The notes: generated from the letters alone by a model not told the origin. Shown: positions 1 to 13,900, counted from the stretch's first letter. The stretch: 64,000 nt of DNA from Paraescarpia echinospica (GCA_020002185.1 CM034538.1:67740211-67804210), one strand, 5' to 3'. Made by a program: numbers and translations.

Positions 1-480
1 CAGTGTGGAACTATCTATCACATCACCTGTGATAACAACAGTAGCCACACTTACATTGGTGAAACCAAGACTCTCAGCCAGAGGTTTAAAGAACACCAGT
101 GTGGAACTATCTATCACATCACCTGTGATAACAACAGTAGCCACACTTACATTGGTGAAACCAAGACTCTCAGCCAGAGGTTTAAAGAACATCAGTGTGG
201 AACTATCTATCACATCACCTGTGATAACAACAGTAGCCACACTTACATTGGTGAAACCAAGACTCTCAGCCAGAGGTTTAAAGAACACCAGTGTGGAACT
301 ATCTATCACATCACCTGTGATAACAACAGTAGCCACACTTACATTGGTGAAACCAAGACTCTCAGCCAGAGGTTTAAAGAACACCAGTGTGGAACTATCT
401 ATCACATCACCTGTGATAACAACAGTAGCCACACTTACATTGGTGAAACCAAGACTCTCAGTCAGAGGTTTAAACACACA
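1..480 (+). repeat. 96-bp in-frame tandem repeat of the GIY-YIG core (5 copies)
   Basis: Five nearly identical 96-bp units begin at 1, 97, 193, 289 and 385. The unit is exactly 32 codons and contains the whole GTIY...TYIG...QRFKEHQ core, so the endonuclease frame stays open through all copies. Differences are a few point changes (for example caccag/catcag at the unit joint and gccag/gtcag in the last copy). The array may extend past the left edge. Confidence 0.95.
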
Positions 481-737
481 AACCTGGACAAGCCTACAGG
501 AGTAGGAGATCATTGTCTGGCCGCAGGACACTCAGTGTCCATGGACAACACAAGGTCTTGGCCAGAGAACAGAACTGGCACAAGAGAAAAGTAAAGGAAG
601 CTATCTACATCAAACAGAAAGCCCCTATAATGAACCAAGATCAGGGATACCACCTGCCTGCCATCTACAACCAGATTATTCTACAAAAATCTGAGCCACG
701 TCACATGATATCAGTGCGTGATCAATGTTCACTGTAA
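1..737 (+). mobile_element. Penelope-like retroelement fragment, GIY-YIG endonuclease end
   Basis: Reading from base 4, the translation shows GTIY, HTYIGETK and QRFKEHQ, the GIY...YIG pair and catalytic-arginine region of a GIY-YIG endonuclease, as found at the C-terminus of Penelope-like retroelements. The reading continues with GVGDHCLAAGHS, then shifts frame near base 553 into KRKVKEAIYIK and YHLPAIYNQII, the usual end of that domain, and stops near 737. No reverse transcriptase is visible; it would lie to the left, off the window. The element runs antisense to the kinectin-like gene and may lie in one of its introns or beyond its 3' end. The frameshift and the internal repetition of the core make it inactive. 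Family assignment is from motif recognition only. Confidence 0.8.
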
Positions 738-1748
738 ACGTTGCAAGTTTCATATACAGCTCCAATGTAAGTTTAAATCTTGCTAGTCATACCAAGATTG
801 TTGCCGTTCTGCTTTTTCCAGAATTATCCGAGCTCACAATTCGTGGATTTGGGTAACAGCATGACAATTTTTTTTTTTTTTATTATAAAGTTGGTTCTGC
901 TTCATTAAAAAAACATATTTGAGTATATTATAATAGATATAGTATCTAAGTACTGTAGAACATATCTGAGTGAGTATGTTATAATAGATATAGTATCTAA
1001 GTACTGTAGAACATGATTTTATGATAACAGTTATTGAATTACCTCCCTTTAATTAAAAGAAACTTGATAACTTCACATAAATATTAATAATTTGTTTTCA
1101 GGTTTTGCGAATGTTAAGATCTTACAACAAAATATAATATTGGCTACATGTGGTGTGCATTGTTAAAACCAATCTAGGAAACGTGGCTTAATGGCAGGAA
1201 ATTACCCTAGCATGAATTATTTGAAACACAACTGCACAGTTTGGTGAAATGGCTGAACTAAAACACCTAGAAGTATGCCTACTTCCCATGTAAACATTCC
1301 CGTAAGCAGGTGTAATTATCACTTGTAACTGTTAATATAGTTGAAAAAAGGATTAATAGAAAAAAGAACATCTGTAAAATAGAACAATGAACAACTTGAG
1401 AACATCACAAGCTCTACTTCCTGCACATGTGGGGAGGAAAGAAAGCTGCTACAGCAAGGGTTAATCCTGGAACTGGTGCAGCAAGGGTTAATCCTGTAAC
1501 TGTGAGTGGCTGATGTTAACAGAAGCAGGGTGGGTGACATCACACATCACTACGGCAACGCAATTAATGTATTAACACACACAGTAAATATAACAACACA
1601 CAAACAACAAATGCGTTAACACACAACTATCAAAGTCAGCTGATGTCGCCACCTGTAAGTAAGATTAAACACCAGAGGGTTAAAGCAACAACGGGGAGGG
1701 GGGTAGATAAGTGTTAGCTGAGATGTGGCAGGCGTCCAGGGTGCTTAC
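738..1748. other. Non-coding stretch left of exon 17
   Basis: AT-rich sequence holding a T tract near 868-882 and a direct duplication of about 50 bp (912-960 and 961-1013, sharing TAGATATAGTATCTAAGTAC). A short GGGTTAATCCTG duplication lies near 1456-1497. I see no further kinectin-type exon here; this is intron 17 of the minus-strand gene or sequence beyond it. Confidence 0.6.
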
Positions 1749-1904
1749 TTCGTTCTGCTGTGAGAATGTCTTCAGCTGCCGCTGCAAGGTCTCCAGTGCA
1801 GTTGCACTGTCCGCCGCCTGCTCTCGCAACTCACCAACCTCAGCACAACTCTTGGACAACTGACCGGCCAACTCATCGGCCCTCTGTCTCTCCGACTCTA
1901 AGTC
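1749..1904 (-). CDS. KTN1/RRBP1-like: Kinectin-like exon 17 (residues 917-968)
   Basis: Acceptor ACCGCAG before GACTTAGAG, donor GAA/GTAAGC; 156 nt, phase 0 at both ends. Encodes coiled coil (DLESERQRADELAGQLSKS, later LETLQRQLKTFSQQNE). This is the last exon seen; the donor shows the gene continues to the left. Confidence 0.85.
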
Positions 1905-4900
1905 CTGCGGTAGTGGACACTGGTCAGATAAATTCAGCCACGTGTAGACATCGTGGATAACCCAGTTGTGTGTTCAACTAGGTACATCATACACTGCTTG
2001 AGCACACCACATCCACTCACAACCGATGCAGTCACACAGACGTACAGTTCTATCTACTCTATGGATACCAATAGAGTTGGTTATTTCATTGTCAGGATTA
2101 AACAACTAACTCTAATTGATAGAAACTGGTCATACGTCAGGACAACAACCGCAGGTTGTGTCACAATCCTCATCAATATCCGTCTGTTCAACACAACAGA
2201 TAAATTAATCTGAAATGTTTTCTAATCAGTCCTCCCCATGCAAAAAGGAATACGTGCTCCGTGTGAGACAGTGAAGAATGCTTTCCTTCAGTTACTCCTG
2301 GTCATAGATCAGTCAGCAGTGAAAGGAAAGAGAAAGAGAAGAACGTAAAGGATGAGTGTAACTGGGAGAGAGCTATACTGTGGGTTAAGAGAAACAACAA
2401 GAAAGCAGAACACCAAGACACAAAGTGATGAGCTTTCGTCACACAGCCAACAGACAATAGTCGACAAAAAGCATCATGCCCTGCCAAGTGCTTACTTTGG
2501 TGGCCTGCTCGCCCTTGCTAAGCCAACCTTGCATAATCTCCAGCTCACTCTCTTTGCACTCCAGACACTGGCGCAGTCGCGTCACTTCGACTGCGGCATC
2601 ATCTGCTGACACCGATGCAGCGACGGTCGCCACCAACTCCTACCACATTAGACCAGTTGTCAGACACATTGACACACGACAAACAGACGAATGTGACATA
2701 TGTAGAGAAGTTGGGCACGTAGAACCTTTGTAAGTATCACAAGGTATCCCTCAATTTGCATATCCAACTCAAGCAAATGTTATCTTTAATTTAATCTTTT
2801 TGATTGCTAAAACAAATAATAATTATTACTATGAAGTATTTTGCTATATCATAATCAAATTCATCTGTTTTTGCAGTATCCTAAGATAAATCATTATTCA
2901 TAGACATTGGTTCCATCCCATTCTTTGGCACAAGTTTTCACATATTCCACTTTTAGTCAATCATACAAAACTTGCAGACAACACGCAGCTGTTCAAACAC
3001 ATTATTGATCTCTAGTTAATGTGTATTTCAACAATGGCTTACTTCTTTCTCTGTCTGAGCAACCTTCAAATCATCCTGAAGCTTCAGTAAATCATTTTCT
3101 CGGTTTTTCAACTGTTCGCGAAGTGTGCTCAGTTCTTGTGCTGATTTCTCTGCTTCAGAGCTTGCTAATTCGACCTTCTCCTATGACGGAAATCGCCAGG
3201 AGTCATTATATCACTTATATTATGTGACAGACTCAGTTGACAGAATTCCAGAAAGCAACAGCTTTCAACGTACCTTTGCTACATGAAAGATTCCTGCATA
3301 GTCAAGACAACTGGCATTTTGCTAGGTATGAAGCAAACATTTGCCAAAAAATTGGAATTTGTATGTGCTATCATTACAAATCACCCTTTTAACTAAACAA
3401 ATGTAAATTACAAATGTACTAACCTACATATAGCTCACGATAGTACTACGTAAGAACTAATTCCCCAACCATATCACCAAACTAACGTACGACATGGAAA
3501 CTCTTGTAAAACAACCCAAACCATCATTCCACAGTCAAAGAAAGAGAAGTCTCACTTTATTCTGTTTGCCGAGAGCATCGCACTGCGTGCGGAAAGTCTC
3601 GACCTCGTGAGAGCGACCTTCAAGTTCACCCTTCAGCTGTACAACCTTTGCGTTTGACTCATCAGCAAGTTTCTGTAAGTTTTAAAAATAGATTACAAAT
3701 CACTGGCACTGTTTCGTCCTATTGCCAGGGCCAAAAACATGAGGTCCTGTGAAATGTGTAAATGACAGAGGTAGTACAAGAGACATACATTCTGTGTGAA
3801 CCAACTGTGACAGTATGTATCTGTCATCTACCCTGGTCGAGTCTAGTGTAACACTCATCTGTCATCCACAGATTGTAGCCTTTAATAACGTAACATATGA
3901 TATTCTTCATTGCTCAGATCTCAGTCATGAGGACAGGCTATCATTTCACCATCTGTTGTACTCAATTATGGTTTAATTTATTAGCACGATATTTTGTATC
4001 CCTGATATGTTGACATATGCATCAGATTGCAACTTGGCCCAACTTTGTTAAGAATCTTATATTGTATTTTCATATGATTATGATGAAAATAAATACATCC
4101 ATCTGTTATTTGCAACTCTTGAAATTTTATTTAACGACAACTGAAAAGTAATTGGCTACATAAATGGGTGTTAGGCAGTGACTGAAATACAACAGTTTCT
4201 TGGTGTCCACCAAGGTTGACGCAAATGGGTATCACACAAGGATACATTTACAAATTCAAAAAAGACTACAAAACTCTGCAAAAGACTACAAAACAATATT
4301 TAGTTGTGCACGCATCAGAACAACTACATGACACATCGAGTCAGCCAGCACTGTCTTTCTACGTCATGAGTCAGCCAGCATTGTCTTTCTACATCATGAG
4401 TCAGCCAGCATTGTCTTTCTACATCATGAGTCAGCCACCATTGTCTTTCTACATCATGAGTCAGCCAACACTGTCTTTCTACGTCATGAGTCAGTCAGCA
4501 CTGTCTTTCTACATCATGAGTCAGCCAACACTGTCTTTCTACGTCATGAGTCAGCCAGCACTGTCTTTCTACATCATGAGTCAGCCAGCATTGTCTTTCT
4601 ACATCATGAGTCAGCCAGCATTGTCTTTCTACATCATGAGTCAGCCAACACTGTCTTTCTACGTCATGAGTCAGCCAGCACTGTCTTTCTACATTATGAG
4701 TCAGCCACCACTGTCTTTCTACATCATGAGTCAGCCAGCACTGTCTTTCTACATCATGAGTCAGCCACCATTGTCTTTTTACATCATGAGTCAGCCAGCA
4801 TTGTCTTTCTACATCATGAGTCAGCCAACACTGTCTTTCTAAGTCATGAGTCAGCCAGCAGTGTCTTTCTACATTATGAGTCAGCCACCACTGTCTTTCT

Positions 4901-7900
4901 ACGTCATGAGTCAGCCAGCATTGTCTTTCTACATCATGAGTCAGCCACCATTGTCTTTTTACATCATGAGTCAGCCAGCATTGTCTTTCTACATCATGAG
5001 TCAGCCAACACTGTCTTTCTACATCATGAGTCAGCCAGTATTGTCTTTCTACATCATGAGTCAGCCAACACTGTCTTTCTACATTATGAGTCAGCCACCA
5101 CTGTCTTTCTACGTCATGAGTCAGCCAGCATTGTCTTTCTACATCATGAGTCAGCCAGCATTGTCTTTCTACATCATGAGTCAGCCACCATTGTCTTTCT
5201 ACATCATGAGTCAGCCAACACTGTCTTTCTACGTCATGAGTCAGCCAGCACTGTCTTTCTACATCATGAGTCAGCCAGCATTGTCTTTCTACATCATGAG
5301 TCAGCCAGCATTGTCTTTCTACATCATGAGTCAGCCAACACTGTCTTTCTACGTCATGAGTCAGCCAGCACTGTCTTTCTACATTATGAGTCAGCCACCA
5401 CTGTCTTTCTACATCATGAGTCAGCCAGCACTGTCTTTCTACATCATGAGTCAGCCACCATTGTCTTTTTACATCATGAGTCAGCCAGCATTGTCTTTCT
5501 ACATCATGAGTCAGCCAACACTGTCTTTCTACGTCATGAGTCAGCCAGCACTGTCTTTCTACATTATGAGTCAGCCACCACTGTCTTTCTACATCATGAG
5601 TCAGCCAGCATTGTCTTTCTACATCATGAGTCAGCCACCATTGTCTTTTTACATCATGAGTCAGCCAGCATTGTCTTTCTACATCATGAGTCAGCCAACA
5701 CTGTCTTTCTACATTATGAGTCAGCCAGCATTGTCTTTCTACATCATGAGTCAGCCAACACTGTCTTTCTACATCATGAGTCAGCCAGTATTGTCTTTCT
5801 ACATCATGAGTCAGCCAACACTGTCTTTCTACATTATGAGTCAGCCAGCACTGTCTTTCTACATTATGAGTCAGCCACCACTGTCTTTCTACATCATGAG
5901 TCAGCCAGCATTGTCTTTCTACATCATGAGTCAGCCAACACTGTCTTTCTACATTATGAGTCAGCCAGCACTGTCTTTCTACATTATGAGTCAGCCAACA
6001 CTGTCTTTCTACATCATGAGTCAGCCAGTATTGTCTTTCTACATCATGAGTCAGCCAACAGTCTTTCTACATTATGAGTCAGCCAGCACTGTCTTTCTAC
6101 ATTATGAGTCAGCCACCACTGTCTTTCTACATCATGAGTCAGCCAGCATTGTCTTTCTACATCATGAGTCAGCCAACACTGTCTTTCTACATTATGAGTC
6201 AGCCAGCACTGTCTTTCTACATTATGAGTCAGCCACCACTGTCTTTCTACATCATGAGTCAGCCAGCATTGTATTTCTACATCATGAGTCAGCCAGCATT
6301 GTCTTTCTACATCATGAGTCAGCCACCACTGTCTTTCTACATCATGAGTCAGCCAGCATTGTATTTCTACATCATGAGTCAGCCAGCATTGTCTTTCTAC
6401 ATCATGAGTCAGCCAGCACTGTCTTTCTACATTATGAGTCAGCCACCACTGTCTTTCTACATCATGAGTCAGCCAGCATTGTATTTCTACATCATGAGTC
6501 AGCCAGCATTGTATTTCTACATCATGAGTCAGCCAGCATTGTCTTTCTACATCATGAGTCAGCCAACACTGTCTTTCTACATCATGAGTCAGCCAGCATT
6601 GTCTTTCTACATCATGAGTCAGCCACCATTGTCTTTTTACATCATGAGTCAGCCAGCATTGTCTTTCTAAATCATGAGTCAGCCAACACTGTCTTTCTAC
6701 ATCATGAGTCAGCCAGCATTGTCTTTCTACATCATGAGTCAGCCAACACTGTCTTTCTACATCATGCGTCAGCCAACACTGTCTTTCTACATTATGAGTC
6801 AGCCAGCACTGTCTTTCTACATTATGAGTTCGCCACCACTGTCTTTCTACATCATGAGTCAGCCAGCATTGTCTTTCTACATCATGAGTCAGCCAACACT
6901 GTCTTTCTACATTATGAGTCAGCCAGCATTGTCTTTCTACATCATGAGTCAGCCAACACTGTCTTTCTACATCATGAGTCAGCCAGAATTGTCTTTCTAC
7001 ATCATGAGTCAGCCAACACTGTCTTTCTACATTATGAGTCAGCCAGCACTGTCTTTCTACATTATGAGTCAGCCACCACTGTCTTTCTACATCATGAGTC
7101 AGCCAGCATTGTCTTTCTACATCATGAGTCAGCCAACACTGTCTTTCTACATCATGAGTCAGCCAGCATTGTATTTCTACATCATGAGTCAGCCAGCATT
7201 GTATTTCTACATCATGAGTCAGCCAACACTGTCTTTCTACATCATGAGTCAGCCAGCACTGTCTTTCTACAACATGAGTCAGCCAACACTGTCTTTCTAC
7301 AACATGAGTCAGCCAGCACTGTCTTTCTACAACATGAGTCAGCCAGCATTGTCTTTCTATATCATGAGTCAGCCAACACTGTCTTTCTACATCATGAGTC
7401 AGCCAACACTGTCTTTCTACGTTATGAGTCAGCCAACACTGTCTTTCTACATTATGAGTCAGCCACCACTGTCTTTCTACATCATGAGTCAGCCAGCATT
7501 GTATTTCTACATCACGAGTCAGCCAGCATTGTCTTTCTACATCATGAGTCAGCCAGCACTGTCTTTCTACATTATGAGTCAGCCACCACTGTCTTTCTAC
7601 ATCATGAGTCAGCCAGCATTGTATTTCTACATCATGAGTCAGCCAGGCATTGTATTTCTACATCATGAGTCAGCCAGCATTGTATTTCTACATCATGAGT
7701 CAGCCAGCATTGTATTTCTACAACATGAGTCAGCCAGCATTGTCTTTCTACATCATGTTCTATTGAACACAACTTGCAGCAATATGATGAATAACTCAAA
7801 ACATAAATGGTGGTCAAAGGCATTTTGAAAGGTTGTTGTCAGGTCATCATGGTCAGCTGATTCAGTCAAGCCGCTACCATGACAACTACCTGGCCAGCAA

Positions 7901-10900
7901 GTGAGCTGGACAAGCTGTAGCCGGGACCAACTGCTGTAGGTGGAGCTGAACCACCATTCACTCCATGGTCTTGACCACTGCTCCCACTGGAACCAACTGA
8001 CCACTGCTGTCACTGTGTGTGTGGGAGAATGACCACTGGCCTGACTGTCTCACCTGGTTCTGTTGTTTCAGCTGCTCCACCTCGGCCCTGACCGCCTTCA
8101 GCTGACCATTCGCTTGCTGCAGCTCCGACTGGACACTGGTCAACTGGGACGTGGCCTTCATGTCACCCGCCGCCTGTTGAGCCACTGACCGCTGCTGGAG
8201 GGCCTGGACAGGGGACACACTAGGTGACAACACACTGACCAGGAAGTGACACCAAATGGTTGCATTGTCATGAAGCAATTAAATTCTCCCAACTGTTGTG
8301 GGTTTTTAGAAACTGGATATGCATACTCCATCATGTATAAACTGGATATGATACTCCATCATGTATAAACTGGATATGATACTCCATCATGTATAAACTG
8401 ATATTGTAGGTGCGTTTTGATGGGTGTTGTTTTTAGTTAAAATGATTTCTTCCAGCAGTGATGCCAGAGTGGTATTACTGCCCAACGATACCACTCACTA
8501 TACAAGTTACCACTTGGTCTGCAATATCTGGTGCAGTTTGAAATGCAAGCACAAGAGAAAGAGTCACAAAGCAGGGACGTGTCAAGCCCAGTGTTCTGTG
8601 GGAGACAGAGCACACATGGTGTTCTGTGGGAGACAGAGCACACATGGTGTTCTGTGGGAGACAGAGCACACATGGTGTTCTGTGGGAGACAGAGCACACA
8701 TGGTGTTCTGTGGGAGACAGAGCACACATGGTGTTCTGTGGGAGACAGAGCACACATGGTGTTGTGTGGGAGACAGAGCACACATGGTGTTGTGTGGGAG
8801 ACAGAGCACACATGGTGTTCTGTGGAAGACAGAGCACACATGGTGTTCTGTGGGAGACAGAGCACACATGGTGTTCTGTGGGAGACAGAGCACACATGGT
8901 GTTCTGTGGGAGACAGAGCACACATGGTGTTCTGTGGGAGACAGAGCACACATGGTGTTCTGTGGGAGACAGAGCACACATGGTGTTCTGTGGGAGACAG
9001 AGCACACATGGTGTTCTGTGGGAGACAGAGCACACATGGTGTTCTGTGGGAGACAGAGCACACATGGTGTTGTGTGGGAGACAGAGCACACATGGTGTTG
9101 TGTGGGAGACAGAGCACACATGGTGTTCTGTGGGAGACAGAGCACACATGGTGTTCTGTGGGAGACAGAGCACACATGGTGTTCTGTGGGAGACAGAGCA
9201 CACATGGTGTTCTGTGGGAGACAGAGCACACATGGTGTTCTGTGGGAGACAGAGCACACATGGTGTTCTGTGGGAGACAGAGCACACATGGTGTTCTGTG
9301 GGAGACAGAGCACACATGGTGTTCTGTGGGAGACAGAGCACACATGGTGTTGCTAACAAGACTTACACTGTGCTCCTTGTGCATCTCATCCAGTTGACCC
9401 TGCACCTTCTCCAGCTGCGCGGTCTTCACCTCCATCTCTGCCCTTAGATGCTGGGCCTCCACGCTCTCTGCCTTCAGACGCTGGGCCTCCATGCTCTCTG
9501 CCTCCCTCGCTGCCGTCCGCTCTCTCTCCAGCTCCTACAACACAACACTCTCACTTTACAAACTCATGCCTTTCAATATGGTTTTAATCCTTTCCTCGTG
9601 TCTAAAACATAGAATCAGAGAGTTAAACCATGATTGTAGCCTAATAATTTAGTAGTTCATTGCTATTCTCATTCATGAAGTGAGAAATCATGTGGATTTT
9701 TAACCAATTAAAGATGTTTTAATGTGGCCATTAAAGGGACATGTTCTGTTTGTCTTTATTGTAAAATCAATTATTACTGCGTAAATATGTTTTAACGAAC
9801 TAGAAACACCTTCATGTTTTCAATGTTTACCAAGATCTCTGTGCTGCCAATCGACAACATCCTACATTATCTGCCATCTGGTGGATTCCCACAAAACAGT
9901 GCAATTCTTGTGCTGCCATCTAATGTCTAATACACATAATGGAGCAAACATCTGGCTACTCACATAGCAGCTCTACGGATTATGGAAAGATGGACAATTA
10001 TAAAAACTATGTTTAATAAATAAAAAGGGCACACAAATGTACATATATCAGTGCATTATTTTTTAGGCGAGCAATTGCTCTCGCTCCATACCGTTCATGC
10101 TAACTGCTCATCTAGGGAGCGATTTATTGCTCGCGCTAATTGCCATTATCGCTCGCGTCACCAGACCTGCTGCACTTGGTGCCCTCTACCGGCAAAATAT
10201 ACACCCATTTGTTTGAAAGAAAGTCTTGTCACGTAAATTAGCATTGGCATGCAGTTGCCAATGTTTCCAGATCCCTGACTTTGAGTTTGCTTATTGCTCA
10301 AAGGGATTCTTGTTGGCTCGGCCATCGTTTGACAGTCATAGATCAGTAATCAGCTGCAATTTTTCACACCGGGAAGCGGTGAAATCAAAACCGTTTCAGG
10401 CGATCTCTGCTCGGGTCATGGGTGTGCGGCGTCTGTCCCATAAACAAAACAACTTAATCATCAGCATCGTTACACTGTTGTCATTTTCGGTAACATCATT
10501 GCTAGTACTTCCTGTCTCAAATGTTTCATCAGCATGCAACTTTTCAATCTGTGCCAACGCTTGATGTCCCGAATTGACCCGATTGAATTAATCTTGCACA
10601 ATGGATACCACTATGGCATGGCTAGCCTCAATTGCGCAATGACGTCACTAGATGGACAAACAGGAACGCCACCTAATGGATAAAAATAAAAACTAATAAA
10701 TCGCTCGCGCTAAATTACTTGGCATATTTAGGCGAGCGATTTAATACTCGCCTGGTTTTTTTCAAACGTGAATGTGGTGAGATTTCACACAAAATAAAAA
10801 TATGCTTGCAATCTATTTTCATAAACCAGTATTCTAATCATAAAACTTATTTGAGCAATCAGTATATTATATAGCTTACACAGCATAACATGATTTTACG

Positions 10901-13900
10901 ATAAAAACCACCAAAACATGTCCCGTTAAACAAGGTGGGGGACCCTGGGATTTGAAAGATTATTTTTCAATCAACATACCTACTTTATAATGTTCAATAA
11001 ACACCATCAGTTGCTGATGAAGTACATCTTTTAAATGTCCTATCATTCAACGCATAGCCCTTGATTTAACAGCATAAATTAGCCTGATGAGCGTCAAATA
11101 CATTTACCATTGATATGGCATTTCTGTTTATATGTGTTGCTATAAGAGAAAATAATTATGATGATGATCTTAACTGCAATCAAGTGAAAATTTTGGATGC
11201 AGTAAGCAGGCTCATAAGAACTGATAACTTTCTCTAAGTGATAAATGTGCAATTGCATGAAATGGATGACCAGTTATGCTTCACTGGTTATTATTCATGA
11301 TACTGATAGGTATTTAATGAGGCTTTAATTATAATACATTAATATCACCAAAATATTTCAATTAAAATAGACTATCATGTCATCTGCTTCACTTCTGATT
11401 TGGGCGGACGATGCAAAGCAAAGAATGTGTCTCCACATGTTCTGAGTAAATAACAATAACGTTCTGTGTTAGCAGCTGCAGCAGTGTTGAAGCAAGCTTG
11501 TGTTGGTGTTAACACTCCACAGCCAAGCACAAGCACGCCCACAGCATGGAAATCTTTCACTCAACAGCCATAAAACATCCATGCATGTAACATAAGACAC
11601 AGGAAAGTACTTAGTACTGCATGTACCATCAGATACATGAATGCACCTAGTACTGCATGTCACATCAGACACATGAAAGTACCTAGTACTCCATGTAACA
11701 TCAGACACAGGAAAGTACCTAGTACTGCATGTAACATCAGACACAGGAAAGTACTTAGTACTGCATGTCACATCAGACACATGAAAGTACCTAGTACTCC
11801 ATGTAACATCAGACACAGGAAAGTACCTAGTACTGCATGTAACATCAGACACAGGAAAGTACTTAGTACTGCATGTCACATCAGACACATGAAAGTACCT
11901 AGTACTCCATGTAACATCAGACACAGGAAAGTACCTAGTACTGCATGTAACATCAGACACAGGAAAGTACTTAGTACTGCATGTAACATCAGACACAGGA
12001 AAGTACTTAGTACTGCATGTAATATCAGACACATGAAAGTACCTAGTACTGCATGTAACATCAGATACATGAATGCACCTAGTACTGCATGTCACATCAG
12101 ACACATGAAAGTACCTAGTACTCCATGTAACATCAGACACAGGAAAGTACCTAGTACTGCATGTAACATCAGACACAGGAAAGTACTTAGTACTGCATGT
12201 AACATCAGACACAGGAAAGTACTTAGTATTGCATGTAATATCAGACACATGAAAGTACCTAGTACTGCATGTAACATCAGACACAGGAAAGTACTAAGTA
12301 CTGCATGTAATATCAGATATATGAAAGTACCTAATACTGCATGTAACATCAGACACAGGAAAGTACTTAGTACTGCATGTAACATCAGACATAGGAAAGT
12401 ACTTAGTACTGCATGTAATATCAGACACATGAAAGTACCTAGTACTGCATGTAACATCAGACACAGGAAAGTACTTAGTACTGCATGTAATATCAGATAC
12501 ATGAAACTACCTAGTACTGCATGTGACATCAGATACAGAAAAGTACCTAGTACTGCATGTACCATCAGACACATGAAAGTACCTAGCACTCCATGCAACA
12601 TCAGACACAGGAAAGTACCTAGTACTGCATGTAACATCAGACACAGGAAAGTACTTAGTACTGCATGTAACATCAGACACAGGAAAGTACTTAGTACTGC
12701 ATATAATATCAGACACATGAAACTACCTAGTACTGCATGTGACATCAGATACAGAAAAGTACTTAGTACTGCATGTAATATCAGACACATGAAAGTACCT
12801 AGTACTGCATGTAACATCAGACACAGGAAAGTACCTAGTACTGCATGTAACATCAGACACAGGAAAGTACTTAGTACTGCATGTAACATCAGACACAGGA
12901 AAGTACTTAGTACTGCATATAATATCAGACACATGAAACTACCTAGTACTGCATGTGACATCAGATACAGAAAAGTACTTAGTACTGCATGTAATATCAG
13001 ATACATGAAAGTACTTAGTACTGCATGTAAAATAAGACAGAGGAAAGTATTTAGTACTGCATCTACCATCAGATACATGAAAGTACGTAGTACTGCATGT
13101 CACATCAGACACGTGAAAGTACCTAGTACTCCATGTAACATCAGACACAGGAAAGTACCTAGTACTGCATGTAACATCAGACACAGGAAAGTACTTAGTT
13201 CAGCATGTAATATCAGACACATGAAAGTACCTAGTACTGCATGTAACATCAGACACAGGAACGTACTTAGTGCTCCATGTAATATCAGATACATGAAAGT
13301 ACCTAGTACTACATGTAACATCAGTCACAGGAAAGTACTTAGTACTGCATGTAATATCAGATACATGAAAGTACCTAGTACTGCATGTGACATCAGATAC
13401 ACGAAAGTACCTAGTACTGCATGTAACATCAGTTACATGAAAGTACCTAGTACTGCATGTGACATCAGACACATGAAAGTACTTAGTACTGCATGTGACA
13501 TCAGACACATGAAAGTACCTAGCACTGCATGTGATATCATACATACGAAAGTACCTAGTACTGCATGTAACATCAGATACATGAAAGTACCTAGTACTGC
13601 ATGTAACAGCAGACACATGAAAGTACCTAGTACTGCATGTGACATCAGATACATGAACGTACCTAGTATTGCATGTGATATCAGACACATGAAAGTACTT
13701 AGTATTGCATGTGACATCAGATACATGAAAGTACCTAGTACTGCATGTGATATCAGACACATGAAAGTACCTAGTACTGCATGTGATATCAGACACGTGA
13801 AAGTACTTAGTATTGCATGTGACATCAGATATATGAAAGTACCTAGTACTGCATGTGATATCAGGCACATGAAAGTACCTAGTACTGCATGTCACATCAG

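Noticed and set aside
4339..7756. Link between the ten-residue antisense repeat and the decapeptide repeats of vertebrate p180
   Set aside because: The array is intronic and on the opposite strand, and the peptide is unlike the Lys/Gln-rich p180 decapeptide; the shared period is coincidence.
4216..7828. Large plus-strand open frames of MSQPxLSFYI repeats as a protein gene
   Set aside because: They lie inside an intron of a well-supported minus-strand gene, follow from a stop-free 30-bp unit, are broken by stops at 4841 and 6669 and by a 2-bp loss at 6061, and have no unique coding sequence attached.
8424..9492. ORFs of 250-350 codons on both strands over the 28-bp array
   Set aside because: The unit has no stop in any frame; only exon 12 (9367-9534) has splice sites and family sequence.
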